Counted from the stretch's first letter, positions 36,825-50,084 are shown. The stretch: DNA of 64,000 bases from Bifidobacterium sp. (GCF_022647885.1 NZ_JALCLM010000001.1:2216610-2280609); one strand, 5' to 3'. Numbers and translations: made by a program. The notes: generated from the sequence alone by a model not told the origin.

Positions 36825-38267
36825 TCAGGAATTGTTCAGCTCCCCTTCAACATATGCCGAGAGCGACCGCTCCCAGTCTGCAGGAGCATAACCGCTCGAA
36901 GCGATCTTGTGCAGGTCCAAGGCACTGTGAACAGGGCGCGGTGCGACTGGACCGGAGGCATTCCTCATATATTCCTCGGTGCTCACCGGCTTGACCCGGT
37001 CCTTATCCGCACCGGTAAGGGAGAACACCTCCTGCGCGATCTCATGCCATGATGCAATTCGGCCCGATCCGGTGAGATTGTAGCTTCCATAGGCTGCTTG
37101 GCTATCCAGAAGGTGGAATATCGCCTCCGCCATATCTCTGGTGAAGGTGAGACGTCCATGCTGATCATCGACCACGGTTATCGAACCGTCATCCTCGGTG
37201 ACTTTTTTAGCCAGCATAATCATCGTCTTCACGAAGTTATGGCCTTCGCCGATCACCCAACTGGAACGCACGATATAGTGGCGTGGCACATTGGCCACCG
37301 CGATGTCGCCCGCGGTCTTGGACTGCCCGTACACGCTCTCGGGTGCAAAGGGCTCCGTTTCAGTGTGCTCCTCACGCGTGCCGTCGAAGACATAGTCACT
37401 CGAAATATGCACCAAGGTTATCTTGTGCTCCTGAGCCACCTTGGCCAGCAAGGCCGGACCTTGCGCATTGGCCTTCCAGGCCACCGCACGACCCCCCGGT
37501 GTCTCCGCCTTATCCACCGCAGTATAGGCTCCGGCATTGATGATCGTGCCGTACAAGGCCCAGTCGAAACGGTCGTATGCCTTCGGATCAGAGAAATCGA
37601 AGGTGTCGATATCCGTGTATTCGAATCCCTCGAGATGATGTTCCTGCGCGTAGGCGCGAATCGCATGGCCCAGTTGGCCGTTCGATCCCGTCACCAAGGT
37701 GCGTCGCGGCCCCATCGGCTTGGCATCCTTGAGCATCGGATGATGCAGGTCGGCTTCGCTGCGCTCGGCCTCTTCCAGCGGAATCGGCCACTGGATATTG
37801 AGTTCGGGATCGGAAAGATTCACGAAGGTGTAGGTCTTCTTCTGTTCAAGACTCCAATGCGCGTTGACCAGATAGGTGTATGCGGTTCCATCGACCAGTG
37901 TCTGGAAGCTGTTTCCCACACCTCGGGGGACGAATATCGCGCGGGAGGGGTCAAGCCTAGTGGTGAATACCTCACCGAATGTTCTGCCGGGCCGCAGGTC
38001 GACCCAGGCCCCGAAGATCTCCCCGGTGGCGATTGAGATGTACTTATCCCAAGGCTCCGCATGGATGCCGCGTGTGACGCCACGCTTGGTGTTGAAACTG
38101 ATGTTGTTCTGAACGGGACCGAAATCAGGAAGACCGAGAGCCGTCAGTTTCTCGCGCTGCCAATTCTCCTTGAACCAACCGCGGTTATCACCATGCACAG
38201 GAAGCTCGAACACCAGCAAGCCCGGGATGTTCGTTTCTGTGACCTTCAACTCTTTTTCGAATTCCAT
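36825..38267 (-). CDS. rmlCD: Fused dTDP-4-dehydrorhamnose 3,5-epimerase / dTDP-4-dehydrorhamnose reductase
   Basis: A 480-residue bifunctional protein for the last two steps of dTDP-L-rhamnose synthesis. Residues about 1-190 are RmlC: NRGWFKENWQREKL, GVTRGIHAEPWDKY with the catalytic His, and IFVPRGVGNSFQTL. Residues about 200-480 are RmlD: TLVTGSNGQLGHAIRAYAQ, AYTAVDKAE, ISSDYVFDG and SVYGQSKTAGDIAV with the YxxxK dyad. The fused form is known from bifidobacteria. The ATG at 38267 is chosen because GAAAGGG precedes it. rmlB lies 128 bases upstream on the same strand. GC content here is clearly above that of the flanks. Confidence 0.96.
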   Translation of the reverse strand: MEFEKELKVTETNIPGLLVFELPVHGDNRGWFKENWQREKLTALGLPDFGPVQNNISFNTKRGVTRGIHAEPWDKYISIATGEIFGAWVDLRPGRTFGEVFTTRLDPSRAIFVPRGVGNSFQTLVDGTAYTYLVNAHWSLEQKKTYTFVNLSDPELNIQWPIPLEEAERSEADLHHPMLKDAKPMGPRRTLVTGSNGQLGHAIRAYAQEHHLEGFEYTDIDTFDFSDPKAYDRFDWALYGTIINAGAYTAVDKAETPGGRAVAWKANAQGPALLAKVAQEHKITLVHISSDYVFDGTREEHTETEPFAPESVYGQSKTAGDIAVANVPRHYIVRSSWVIGEGHNFVKTMIMLAKKVTEDDGSITVVDDQHGRLTFTRDMAEAIFHLLDSQAAYGSYNLTGSGRIASWHEIAQEVFSLTGADKDRVKPVSTEEYMRNASGPVAPRPVHSALDLHKIASSGYAPADWERSLSAYVEGELNNS

Positions 38268-38394
38268 GAATTCCCTTTCACCAACATACACACCATCGTT
38301 CTTATTGCTTATCAGACAAGCGACCGCTCTGAAGCCCACGGGAAGCGCCGGAACGGACACGGCAGGGTGCGGCTAATCCGCCCGCATCCACCGC

Positions 38395-41347
<2,953 letters not shown>

Positions 41348-41495
41348 TTTACATCAAGCTGATACTGGTGTCTCCCCCAAAACATCAATGTGCAAGAGAA
41401 TAGCAGAAATCACAGTCATAGTAGAGTTCGATGCTGCCAAAGCCTACCTGTAGACTGTGGGGTGCAGAATAGGAATCCCCGGATGGAAGAGCATC

Positions 41496-44180
41496 ATGAA
41501 ACTGCCTTTGAGTACTGGCTTGACGTTTGTGAAAGCGCACATACTGCTGACATTGCATATATGCTTTGCGCTGCTCCTGGGCTTACTGATGATATATCAA
41601 CCAGCACCTATGAATCTTTTCTACAGCCTCTCGTTATCCCCCAATGCCTCGGTGGGCGACGAAGTGACTTTCATTTTTGATCAAAATCCAGGATATAAAG
41701 GATCATCCACCCAACAGGCTGCCGTTACGTTCAACCCGGACGCAGAAGCATTGATCCGAGTGGACCCGTTGAATCTGGACTCAGACTCGTTACAGATTCG
41801 TGTGCACAGTGGAAGCACCACCATACGGAAATTCGAAACTCAAGTGAGGCTCAATGACCGTACACTGTACACAGTCACTACGATTGATGAGAATCAGCTC
41901 AGCTCTCAGACTGCTTCCGGATACACAACGTACACTCTGAGCACCACTCAGCTCAAACAGATTCAGAATGAAGCTCGCCTCCGTTCCGAAATGAAATTGA
42001 TTCTGCTGGCCGCCTTGGTGTTACTCTATCTGGTCCTCCTACTGAGACTCACTTGTTTAAGAAGCATGCCACGCAAGTATTTTCTTGCCTCTACCGTCAT
42101 CGCACTGGTTATCGTAGGGTTCTGCGCGAATGTTCTTTTTATAAAACAACCCCTTACACGTCAATCCCAGGTGTCCACAAGTGCGGCTTTTGAGATCGAC
42201 CAAAATGAAGCATTCACGATCCAGCAGAAGATCACACCGACGGATGACATCAACAAAGTGACACTTCCGGTCTCATTGGACCCTGATATCAACCGCTTCG
42301 ATACCGGCAATTCCCAATACCACGACGTATACAACGATTCCGAGACCTTCACCGACCAGTACATCATCACCATCGCCCAAATCAACGATGGCACGACACT
42401 TTTCAAAGGACTTGCCTCCCCCTCGATGCTGAATGATGATCTTACTCAGCTCACCATTCCCATCACTGTGCCGTACACAGGGGCACCCCTATCCATAACG
42501 ATTGAGAAAACAGCCACGTCTTCTCAGACCGCCCTGCATTTCCAAGGGTATCCGGATACCAACCGATCGGACTTCAGCACCGGTGCGCAAACAACAGGGC
42601 TTGCAAGAACCGGCAACATAGTTCTCAACGTGATTCCGGGATATCAAGGGTTCGAATACCAACATGCCATACTGTATATAATCTTGATTTTCGGTTCCCT
42701 GCTGATCATTAACCTACTCAGTCTCCGACCACGGTGGAAAAAGGCGCGAGTTCCACTCATCCTGGTAAATTATTCAGCCTTGCTGGTTTACTGTTTTGCC
42801 CAGTTCAAAGTCTTCATCAGATATGTCGGGGGTTTCCCGGACGAGCTGGCGCATATCTCGTATATTGCCTACCTCAAGCACAGTTCCGCCCTGATACCTG
42901 ACTTCTCACAAATGCGTGTATACGGCGTGAACGGGGATTCCGGAACAATCACCCTGTCACAGTCCGAAGGCTTCAACTATTTGGGACATCCGCCGCTGTA
43001 CTACCAAATTATGAAGATCATCGGTAGTTTTTCCGAGAACAATGGCGTAGTGCATTTCGATTTAAATACACTCCGTTTGAAATCACTGTGTATAGGGCTA
43101 CTCGGCATCACTTTGATTTTTTATATTGGTTTCACGCGGCTCCCTAAGATCCCACTCCTCCAACTCCTATTCGGTCTGCTGATTATCAGTCCACCAAATA
43201 TGATCTATGTGATGTCAGGCATCAGCAATGACACACTCGCTCTCCTGACCGTCTCGATCTTCGTATTCGGAATCGTTCGCTTCTACGAGAGACGATACAA
43301 CTTCCTTACCTATGTGCTGATTGCCTTGGGCGTTGGCGGCAGCCTTCTTACAAAATTGACTGCCGGTGTGATCGTTGGCGTTTCTGCCGTACTCGTTGTT
43401 GCATACACCTTATGGAAAGAACGCAGCGTCAAACCTTTTATCCGCCCTTCCTTCCTGACGACCCTCCCGTTATATCTGATCCCTGTCGCATATTTCTTCA
43501 GCATCTGGCGACGATTCCATACCATTCAACCAGGATCCTCCTCCTTGGCCTACAAGGAATACATTCGCTCCACTGCGTACACACCTATACTCGAACGAGA
43601 TCAAATGGGTATTTGGGATTTTGTTACCAGCTATGTGAAAAATTTCATGAATACATGGTTCAATTTGGCCGGAGGAACAGCTGTACCACGAAATATGGAG
43701 AGCCCACTGTACAGCATTGACCGTTTGGGGGTGGTGCTGATCCTCCTACTGCCGTTCATCCTCTTCGTTGTCAGAAGCAGGAGCAGATCCAAGGGATTCA
43801 TACTCTGCGGCCTTGTAGGTGTGCTCTCCGCTTTTGTCGTGCAGGTCAGAAGCGTATACAGCAGCGTACTGAATGCGGGAAGATTCGGAGGGTATTCCAG
43901 CCGCTACTACCTATGTGCCATCTCGATATTTGCATTAGCGATAATGTGGATCATTTGTCGGACCTTCATTGTCAAAACAACTCGCGAGAAGCGATTGGCT
44001 TTGGACGGATCGTTGGATGAGACACGCGGACAGAGCCCAAGGAACCCGTCGAAGGAGAAGCTGATTCTAAGCGAGGCAGGTGTATTCCTGGTGAGTTGCT
44101 TCATCGTGTTACTGGTGTTCGACGGCTTCATCTATTCGGTTCTTTACAATGCCGATAGCATTCTGTACTTCGTACAGTGA
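41496..44180 (+). CDS. DUF2142-like membrane protein with N-terminal extracytoplasmic domain (894 residues)
   Basis: The N-terminus has one helix (TFVKAHILLTLHICFALLLG). Two beta-rich outer segments follow: one with the non-cytoplasmic PGYKGSSTQQAAVTFNPD, then a helix near 180, then a second. From about residue 400 come about ten membrane helices. The motif VGGFPDELAHISYIAYLKHS carries the PDE-x2-H pattern typical of DUF2142, and GHPPLYYQIMKI follows. This suggests an outside-acting glycosyltransferase. The ATG at 41496 is supported by GGAAGAG. It is a lone plus-strand gene between two minus-strand units and is larger than most DUF2142 proteins. Confidence 0.82.
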   Translation: MKLPLSTGLTFVKAHILLTLHICFALLLGLLMIYQPAPMNLFYSLSLSPNASVGDEVTFIFDQNPGYKGSSTQQAAVTFNPDAEALIRVDPLNLDSDSLQIRVHSGSTTIRKFETQVRLNDRTLYTVTTIDENQLSSQTASGYTTYTLSTTQLKQIQNEARLRSEMKLILLAALVLLYLVLLLRLTCLRSMPRKYFLASTVIALVIVGFCANVLFIKQPLTRQSQVSTSAAFEIDQNEAFTIQQKITPTDDINKVTLPVSLDPDINRFDTGNSQYHDVYNDSETFTDQYIITIAQINDGTTLFKGLASPSMLNDDLTQLTIPITVPYTGAPLSITIEKTATSSQTALHFQGYPDTNRSDFSTGAQTTGLARTGNIVLNVIPGYQGFEYQHAILYIILIFGSLLIINLLSLRPRWKKARVPLILVNYSALLVYCFAQFKVFIRYVGGFPDELAHISYIAYLKHSSALIPDFSQMRVYGVNGDSGTITLSQSEGFNYLGHPPLYYQIMKIIGSFSENNGVVHFDLNTLRLKSLCIGLLGITLIFYIGFTRLPKIPLLQLLFGLLIISPPNMIYVMSGISNDTLALLTVSIFVFGIVRFYERRYNFLTYVLIALGVGGSLLTKLTAGVIVGVSAVLVVAYTLWKERSVKPFIRPSFLTTLPLYLIPVAYFFSIWRRFHTIQPGSSSLAYKEYIRSTAYTPILERDQMGIWDFVTSYVKNFMNTWFNLAGGTAVPRNMESPLYSIDRLGVVLILLLPFILFVVRSRSRSKGFILCGLVGVLSAFVVQVRSVYSSVLNAGRFGGYSSRYYLCAISIFALAIMWIICRTFIVKTTREKRLALDGSLDETRGQSPRNPSKEKLILSEAGVFLVSCFIVLLVFDGFIYSVLYNADSILYFVQ

Positions 44181-44215
44181 CCCCGTCGCGTGAGCATTGA
44201 GACAGCGCCATTGCC

Positions 44216-45289
44216 TCAATGCTTGCTATGCACCACCAGATCGTAGAGGATGTTCTCGGCACGCCTAAGCACCGACATCCCCCAGCACAAGCACTTCTTA
44301 TGCGCGGGGATCCGGGCCAGCAGGGAACGCTGCAGCAGCAGGTCACTGTTCAACAAGGAGGACTGCCGCTCAAATGCTTCTGATTTTGCGGATACGCGTC
44401 TGACTTTCCTGATTTCATCTCGAACACTGCTCGTCAAACCAAAATAGTTCCTGTACGGAGTGATCTTCATCCTTAGACAAAATTCGAAATTGGCGGCTGC
44501 TGCAACCACATTGTCATGCCAGAATTCCATATTCCGTTTCGAATGCGTCACCGAATCCGGCTCCTGGAGCCAAAAGTACAGGACACTATCAACGTCGACC
44601 ACACTTCGCATTCTGGAGTACAAAGGACCTGCCATACGAATATCCTGGGCATAATGTCCTGGAGTGAACCGCAGACCCTGCCATACTGCTCGCCGGTATA
44701 AACGGCACCAGTTCGCCTCGTTGAAGTATCGGGCCTCCGTGCCCTTACCCCCCAACACACGCAAAGTCTTGCAGAATACGCTTTCGTATGCGACGAGTGG
44801 ATCTTCGATTAATGTACAAGCACCCTCGGCTATGTGCTGCTGGGATTCCTCTATTGTGGCCGGTATCTGCGATACACCGATCTGCTTCCACCTGCCCTTG
44901 GACATATCAGCTTTGCTGCGTTGTATGGCATCAAGCAGATGTTCAATGTTCTGCCGATGCATCAGATCATCGTTGTCGCAGAAGGCGATGAATTCTCCAT
45001 TGCAGGCATCCAACCCGGCGTTCTGAGCTGCGGCGATACCTGCGTTACTCTGATGAATGACGACAACGCGATTATCCTGTTTCGCGTATTCGTCACAGAT
45101 AGCTTCGGAGCCATCGGTCGATCCATCGTCGACGAGAATGATCTGAAGTTCCCGGTAACTCTGCCCAATCAAGGAATCCACGCAGAAGCGAAGATATCTC
45201 TTCGAGTTGTAGACCGGTACTATGATGCTCACCACAGGCGAGCCAGCATTTGAACGCTCGATTTGCGTATGGCTGGCAATATTCTTCAC
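44216..45289 (-). CDS. GT2 family glycosyltransferase
   Basis: A 357-residue enzyme with the GT2 A-domain: VVSIIVPVYNSKRYLRFCVD, IILVDDGSTDGSEAICDEY, NAGIAAAQNAGLDACNGEFI and FCDNDDLMHRQN with the DxD. The C-terminal part is helical and basic without membrane segments. It is a cytoplasmic sugar transferase of the polymer pathway; donor and acceptor are unknown. Its start ATGA overlaps the stop of the flippase gene by four bases, so the two are coupled. Confidence 0.93.
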   Translation of the reverse strand: MKNIASHTQIERSNAGSPVVSIIVPVYNSKRYLRFCVDSLIGQSYRELQIILVDDGSTDGSEAICDEYAKQDNRVVVIHQSNAGIAAAQNAGLDACNGEFIAFCDNDDLMHRQNIEHLLDAIQRSKADMSKGRWKQIGVSQIPATIEESQQHIAEGACTLIEDPLVAYESVFCKTLRVLGGKGTEARYFNEANWCRLYRRAVWQGLRFTPGHYAQDIRMAGPLYSRMRSVVDVDSVLYFWLQEPDSVTHSKRNMEFWHDNVVAAAANFEFCLRMKITPYRNYFGLTSSVRDEIRKVRRVSAKSEAFERQSSLLNSDLLLQRSLLARIPAHKKCLCWGMSVLRRAENILYDLVVHSKH

Positions 45290-46737
45290 GATGCCTTCCT
45301 AGCATGAAAGAGCGTATTCGGAATTACCAATACATGGCATGCGAACAGAATCCCCAAATAGCAGAGATACACGATGGCGTACACTCCAGCTGTCAAGAAC
45401 AGACCGTGAATATGGAAGACCGTGAAGAAGATTTTGAGTAGAACCCACAGGATTGCATTTGCGCTGATGGTTATCCAGGCTTTTCTGGTGATGATATTCC
45501 CCGTTCGCGAAATGACCGTGAAATATGAGATGCCCATCGTCACGAAAGTACTCGCCACGCTTGCGATCGCGATGGCTGAGATACCGCCGAATTTCGCCGA
45601 GACTATGAACAGCGGGATGACGACGACCAGCGAAGCGACCGATAGCAGATCGGAAAAATGGCCGGATGAAAACGACGAGAACACCATGTTGAGCAGCACC
45701 GTCATACCCATGAAGAAACTTGAAAATGCCAAACATGCCAACGCCGTTCCAGCGATGCCGTACTCTTCATGATAAAAGGCCTGCAGCAATGGCCTGCTCG
45801 AAGCCGATATCAGCACAGGAATCGGCAGAATGAATGTGGCGATCAGTGTTATGAATTCCTTGACCCTGTAGAGCGCACCGTCCCGATCACCGGCCCCCAC
45901 GCTTTTAGCCACCACCGGGAGAATAATCGTGCAGAATGCGGAAACCAAATAGTACGGTATCTTTCCGAGATTCACCGCTCCTGTGTAAAAACCCGCCATT
46001 GAGGCTGGTTCGACCACCGATTTGACCACGAGTGTATCGATGCTCAGCACCAACGAGACCATGATAAAAAAGAAGGAGAAACTCAATGTATTTTTGCACA
46101 CGCTGGAGAAAGCAATCTTCTCGCTGCGCCGTTCGCGCAGACGATCTCTGGCTGGAATCAGCAACACCAGACCCAAGACAATCGATACCACCAGTGCCGC
46201 TAGATAGCCGATTTCCATTCCAAGCACAGGATCATGCTGAAACCAGAAAATTATCAACGGTATGACACAGAGTTTCGCAATGGGATAGACGGTATTTATG
46301 ATTGCACCGGTACTGAATCTGTGCAATCCATCATTGATCCCCAACAGCAGCACAAAAAGACCATTTGCAGGTATCAGGAAAGCTGCGACTTTGAAATAGA
46401 AATCCAGAGAAGAGTCGTTGAGCACATGGCCGAATAGCGGTGCGCCCACGAAGTTGATGATGAAAAACACCGCAATCACCATCATCTGGAATCCAAGACT
46501 CTTCATGATGATGTCTCGGATATCAAATCGTTGCAACGATATTTCCTTGGCTATTGATTGTCTGGCACCATTCGACAAAAACATGTATTCAAAGTCCAGA
46601 ACCGTCATGATGGTCCCGACAACTCCATACTCCGCCGCAGGGAGTGTGTTTCCCAGGAAGAAGTGCACCACGTAACCGCACAAAAAGAACAGTACGTTAC
46701 TGATGAGATTCAGTACGAGCCCTCGTTTCAAGCGCAC
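45286..46737 (-). CDS. Wzx-like polysaccharide flippase (MOP superfamily)
   Basis: A 483-residue protein with twelve to fourteen membrane helices. The N-terminus GLVLNLISNVLFFLCGYVVH with FFLGNTLPAAEYGVVGTIMT, and ARQSIAKEISLQR behind it, is typical of oligosaccharide flippases. Such proteins translocate undecaprenyl-diphosphate-linked repeat units, after which a Wzy polymerase acts. The locus also has an ABC exporter, so two export routes are present. It overlaps the following GT2 gene and lies 16 bases behind another GT2 gene on the same strand. Confidence 0.9.
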   Translation of the reverse strand: MRLKRGLVLNLISNVLFFLCGYVVHFFLGNTLPAAEYGVVGTIMTVLDFEYMFLSNGARQSIAKEISLQRFDIRDIIMKSLGFQMMVIAVFFIINFVGAPLFGHVLNDSSLDFYFKVAAFLIPANGLFVLLLGINDGLHRFSTGAIINTVYPIAKLCVIPLIIFWFQHDPVLGMEIGYLAALVVSIVLGLVLLIPARDRLRERRSEKIAFSSVCKNTLSFSFFFIMVSLVLSIDTLVVKSVVEPASMAGFYTGAVNLGKIPYYLVSAFCTIILPVVAKSVGAGDRDGALYRVKEFITLIATFILPIPVLISASSRPLLQAFYHEEYGIAGTALACLAFSSFFMGMTVLLNMVFSSFSSGHFSDLLSVASLVVVIPLFIVSAKFGGISAIAIASVASTFVTMGISYFTVISRTGNIITRKAWITISANAILWVLLKIFFTVFHIHGLFLTAGVYAIVYLCYLGILFACHVLVIPNTLFHARKAS

Positions 46738-46753
46738 GCCCCCAAACGTCTGG

Positions 46754-47797
46754 TTATCGAATGTTGTAGACTACCTTGCCAATGATGTTCAGCAGCCAAA
46801 ACTGACGCATCTTGATCAGTGTCGAGAGCACTGATTGTAGTGGCTCAAACCGGAAGGTCGAAACATTTCGTAGAGCGCTTTTGAATCGTTCCCGTCTCAA
46901 TAGCTCTTGGAAATCCGCTCTCCTTTGACGATACGAACGCGGATTGTGTATATGCATCGGGCCGAGATACACGCAGTACAACAACTCCCACAGCACTCGG
47001 TATTGATAGAGCTCGGCGATATCCTTCCGATCGGGATAGAGCCGCCCGATGATATCCTCATACGCATTAAGCGTGTGCTCCACATTCTCACTGATCTGCG
47101 GACGGTAGCGATGACTCTCTGATTTGACCGACCAGCGGTAGTAATACAGGGTGTAAGCGATCCTCATGGCCTTGCGGACATGCGCAAGGACCTCAAAGTT
47201 GAACACCACATCTTCTTCATGGGTGACCTCATTGCGGAAGGTAAGTCCGTATCGCTGCAAAAACTCGCGTCTGTACACCTTCGCCCATGGAGTCGGCAAT
47301 ACCGAGTGGGGTATCAGTGGATGGTTATCACGGAATCGGTTGATGCAGTCGGATTGCAGTTTAAGGATATCGTTGGCGTGAAGGACCTCAGAATCCCTGA
47401 CCTCATTGCCCTCCTGATTCGGTGCATTATCTGAGAAGCGCTCATAATCGAAATACACGATATCGCAGCTCTCATCGGCGTATTCATGAATCGTCCTGAC
47501 GGCTTGCGCGGCAAGAATATCATCATTATCGATAAAACAAATCCACGTTCCCCTTGCATGCGGCAGTGCTGCATTGCGAGCCGCAGTGATGCCCTGATTG
47601 TTCTGCGAAATCACATGGATGAAGGGATGCTCCGAAGCGTAGTGATGCAGTATGTCACCACTGTCATCGGTGGAGCCATCATCGACGCAGATGATTTCAA
47701 AGCTACCGTCATCCTGTCTGACGATGCTGTCGAGAGTGGCTGACAACACCGCCTCAGCGTTGTACACCGGCATAACAAAACTGATCGTGCAATTCAT
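46754..47797 (-). CDS. GT2 family glycosyltransferase
   Basis: A 347-residue enzyme with ISFVMPVYNAEAVLSATLDS, IICVDDGSTDDSGDILHHY, NNQGITAARNAALPHARGTW and CFIDNDDIL, the GT2 nucleotide-binding and DxD segments. The C-terminal half is basic and helical, ending in a short hydrophobic stretch, so it may be membrane-associated. It is similar in layout to the enzyme at 44216-45289 but not a close copy. It begins the minus-strand GT2-Wzx-GT2 unit. Confidence 0.92.
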   Translation of the reverse strand: MNCTISFVMPVYNAEAVLSATLDSIVRQDDGSFEIICVDDGSTDDSGDILHHYASEHPFIHVISQNNQGITAARNAALPHARGTWICFIDNDDILAAQAVRTIHEYADESCDIVYFDYERFSDNAPNQEGNEVRDSEVLHANDILKLQSDCINRFRDNHPLIPHSVLPTPWAKVYRREFLQRYGLTFRNEVTHEEDVVFNFEVLAHVRKAMRIAYTLYYYRWSVKSESHRYRPQISENVEHTLNAYEDIIGRLYPDRKDIAELYQYRVLWELLYCVYLGPMHIHNPRSYRQRRADFQELLRRERFKSALRNVSTFRFEPLQSVLSTLIKMRQFWLLNIIGKVVYNIR

Positions 47798-47858
47798 ATC
47801 ACTGCTTCCTCCAGCTAGCTGGACACATCGAAACCGGCACTACAGGCAACGCGATCTC

Positions 47859-50084
47859 TCATTGTTTCGTCAATACCCATTGTTGTGCTTTGGTACCGTT
47901 CGAAGCATACAGGGCGACAAGCGTCCCATTGGAAGTTTGCCCCGCATGCGCATCCAACACATACGATTCATTCACAGCAGACTTGATGGTCATCGTGCCG
48001 TCTGATTTTTTTGTCACTTTCCAAAGCTGTGCCTTGGACCCGTTAGCGGCATACTGATCTACAACGGCACCTTGGAAAATCTGTGCACCTGCCACGTCGA
48101 GCATCTTACTCGAATTCACGTTCTGAATACTGACATATCCTTGGCCTTTATTGACGATCCTCCATTGCTGGGCCTTGCTCCCGTTCGTCTGGTACAAACT
48201 TGTTCTTACGCCGTTCTGCTGGTTTCCCCCGGCAATCTCCACCACAGCGTTGTTCTCATTGGACGTAGCGATGGAATAGACACCGTCGGAGATGACGTCG
48301 CTCTGCTGTGAGGAAGAACTTGATGAAGGCTGTGGCGAAGCGGTTGGTTGAACGGCGGACTTCTCAACGGACCACTGCTGAGCAGAAGAACCGTTCCCTG
48401 TGTAGATGGTGAGCGCTTTGGAAGATGTTGCGATACCGGATGATATCTCTATGAACTTCCCTGAATTCAGGTTATAGAAGGACAACATGCCGTTGCCCGC
48501 AACACGCAGCAACCAACGCTGAGCCTGCGTAGCATTTGATTGGTATTGTTGCAATGCCGTGCCGTTCACCGTGGCACCTCCCGGAATTTCAACCATCTTC
48601 CGTGAGTTGACATTCATGATTTCGTAGACACCGTTCGCGATCTGGCTGAATTGGAAACGTTGTGCCGCAGTTCCGTTCTTGGCGTACAGACGGATCGCCG
48701 CCCCATTGCTGGTTGAAGCACCGGCTATATCAACGACGAGGTCCTTGTTCAAGGCGGTGGCTATCTGTGTGGGAACATTCACAGGCAGTGAAGCTACTGA
48801 TGCAAGGGCGAATTGTTGGGTAGACGAGCCGGAGGGAGTATCGATGTTCAATGCCGTCCCATTCGCTGAAGATGAATTGTTCAGGCTCAACGCCAGATTG
48901 CCAAGTGCGGATTGAAGATAGTATGCACCCCCGGACGCCTGCCTGATGAACCAGTGCTGAGCCTTCGAACCATTTCTGGTGTATTGCCGAATAGCGGTTC
49001 CCGCCGTCGTCGAAGCCCCCGGAACGTCGAGCACCATGCCTGAGTTGGCATTCACGATTTCATAGCTGCCATCGGACTGCCGGTAGAAATCAAACTGCTG
49101 AGCCACGGACTGGTTGCCGCTGTATAGCTGGATCTTGGTACCGTTAGTTTTGCTCGCGCCAGGAACATCCAGGCTGGACGTGTAAGCCAATGCGGAATTG
49201 ACGTAATATCGCCCGTTGCGCAGGTTCACCAATGTCAGATTCGGCAGAATGGGTCCGGCTTCTGCCGTGGGGTCTCCGAACCAGTTGCCGTAGTACAGGA
49301 AGAAGTTCCTATTTCCATAAGACGAACAGCTGTTTCCCTCACCATATCCAGCACTGAGTGCGGCCTGATTAGGTCTGTATGGAGTGTAGTTATACAGACC
49401 TGCAGTCGCTTGGTTCTTGATCACCACCGTCGAGCTTCCACATGAGACTTTCGGATTCCAATAGATGGAGTTCGTACCGACCCTGTACTGGTAACTGGAG
49501 GGATTCGCTTTGTACAACTTATACTGCCGTGCAGCGTTGTATACCTGATTGAAGAAGCCATAGTACTGGCTGTCGCATGCTGCCGTATCCGGGCATCCGA
49601 ATCCCATTGCGGTTTTATACCGCCATGGGCTTGGCCACGTATGCGTAACGAGCCCATTTTCTTTTTGCAGCAGCACGATAAGCACCTCTTGGCTGACACC
49701 ACAACTGCGTGCGACACCATCGATTATCTGAGCGGCCGTTTGCGTTTGATTACCCGAGTATCCAAGGCAATACGAGTCTTTCGCCTTGGTGGAGGTAACT
49801 GTCTTGTAGTTCTTCAAACAGACAATCGTCGATGGTGCGGAATCATATTCCGGGTGGCATGTGGGAACCTGCTGGTTCAGAAAGGTCTGGACTTCAGCGG
49901 CCGTCATGGCATTGAAATCATAGAATTTCGAGTCCGAAATAATGTAACCAGCGTTGAAGTTCTGAGCGCTTACCGATGCTGAGGCCTCTTGGGACATCGC
50001 CAGACAGGTAGACAACAGCAGCCCCACGGCGACCAGGACTATGGCGATATCCGTTCCGACTGAACGTAACTGGCGTGATGGCAA
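47859..50084 (-). CDS. Secreted protein: lysozyme-like front domain plus ricin-type lectin repeats
   Basis: A 741-residue exported protein. A signal peptide (IAIVLVAVGLLLSTCLAMSQ, cleavage near ASA-SV at 36) is followed by a domain about 40-275 with LIVLLQKENGLVTHTWPSPW and MGFGCPDTAACDSQYYGFFN. That domain is known in actinobacterial secreted proteins, and the QKENG Glu is placed like a lysozyme-fold acid. From about 290 come beta-trefoil ricin B repeats with the QxW-like ends AQHWFI, AQRWLL, AQQWSV, AQQWRI, AQLWKV and AQQWVL, with a Pro/Ser linker near 580-597. The TTG start has GGGAGG upstream. It probably binds and perhaps trims wall or surface glycan made by this locus. Confidence 0.85.
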   Translation of the reverse strand: MPSRQLRSVGTDIAIVLVAVGLLLSTCLAMSQEASASVSAQNFNAGYIISDSKFYDFNAMTAAEVQTFLNQQVPTCHPEYDSAPSTIVCLKNYKTVTSTKAKDSYCLGYSGNQTQTAAQIIDGVARSCGVSQEVLIVLLQKENGLVTHTWPSPWRYKTAMGFGCPDTAACDSQYYGFFNQVYNAARQYKLYKANPSSYQYRVGTNSIYWNPKVSCGSSTVVIKNQATAGLYNYTPYRPNQAALSAGYGEGNSCSSYGNRNFFLYYGNWFGDPTAEAGPILPNLTLVNLRNGRYYVNSALAYTSSLDVPGASKTNGTKIQLYSGNQSVAQQFDFYRQSDGSYEIVNANSGMVLDVPGASTTAGTAIRQYTRNGSKAQHWFIRQASGGAYYLQSALGNLALSLNNSSSANGTALNIDTPSGSSTQQFALASVASLPVNVPTQIATALNKDLVVDIAGASTSNGAAIRLYAKNGTAAQRFQFSQIANGVYEIMNVNSRKMVEIPGGATVNGTALQQYQSNATQAQRWLLRVAGNGMLSFYNLNSGKFIEISSGIATSSKALTIYTGNGSSAQQWSVEKSAVQPTASPQPSSSSSSQQSDVISDGVYSIATSNENNAVVEIAGGNQQNGVRTSLYQTNGSKAQQWRIVNKGQGYVSIQNVNSSKMLDVAGAQIFQGAVVDQYAANGSKAQLWKVTKKSDGTMTIKSAVNESYVLDAHAGQTSNGTLVALYASNGTKAQQWVLTKQ

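Noticed and set aside
37098..38036. 312-codon open frame on the plus strand
   Set aside because: It is antisense to rmlCD, which has intact catalytic motifs over the same bases.
41457..41495. GTG at 41457 as start of the 894-residue membrane protein
   Set aside because: The ATG at 41496 has a good ribosome binding site and starts directly before the first helix; the added 13 residues have no support.
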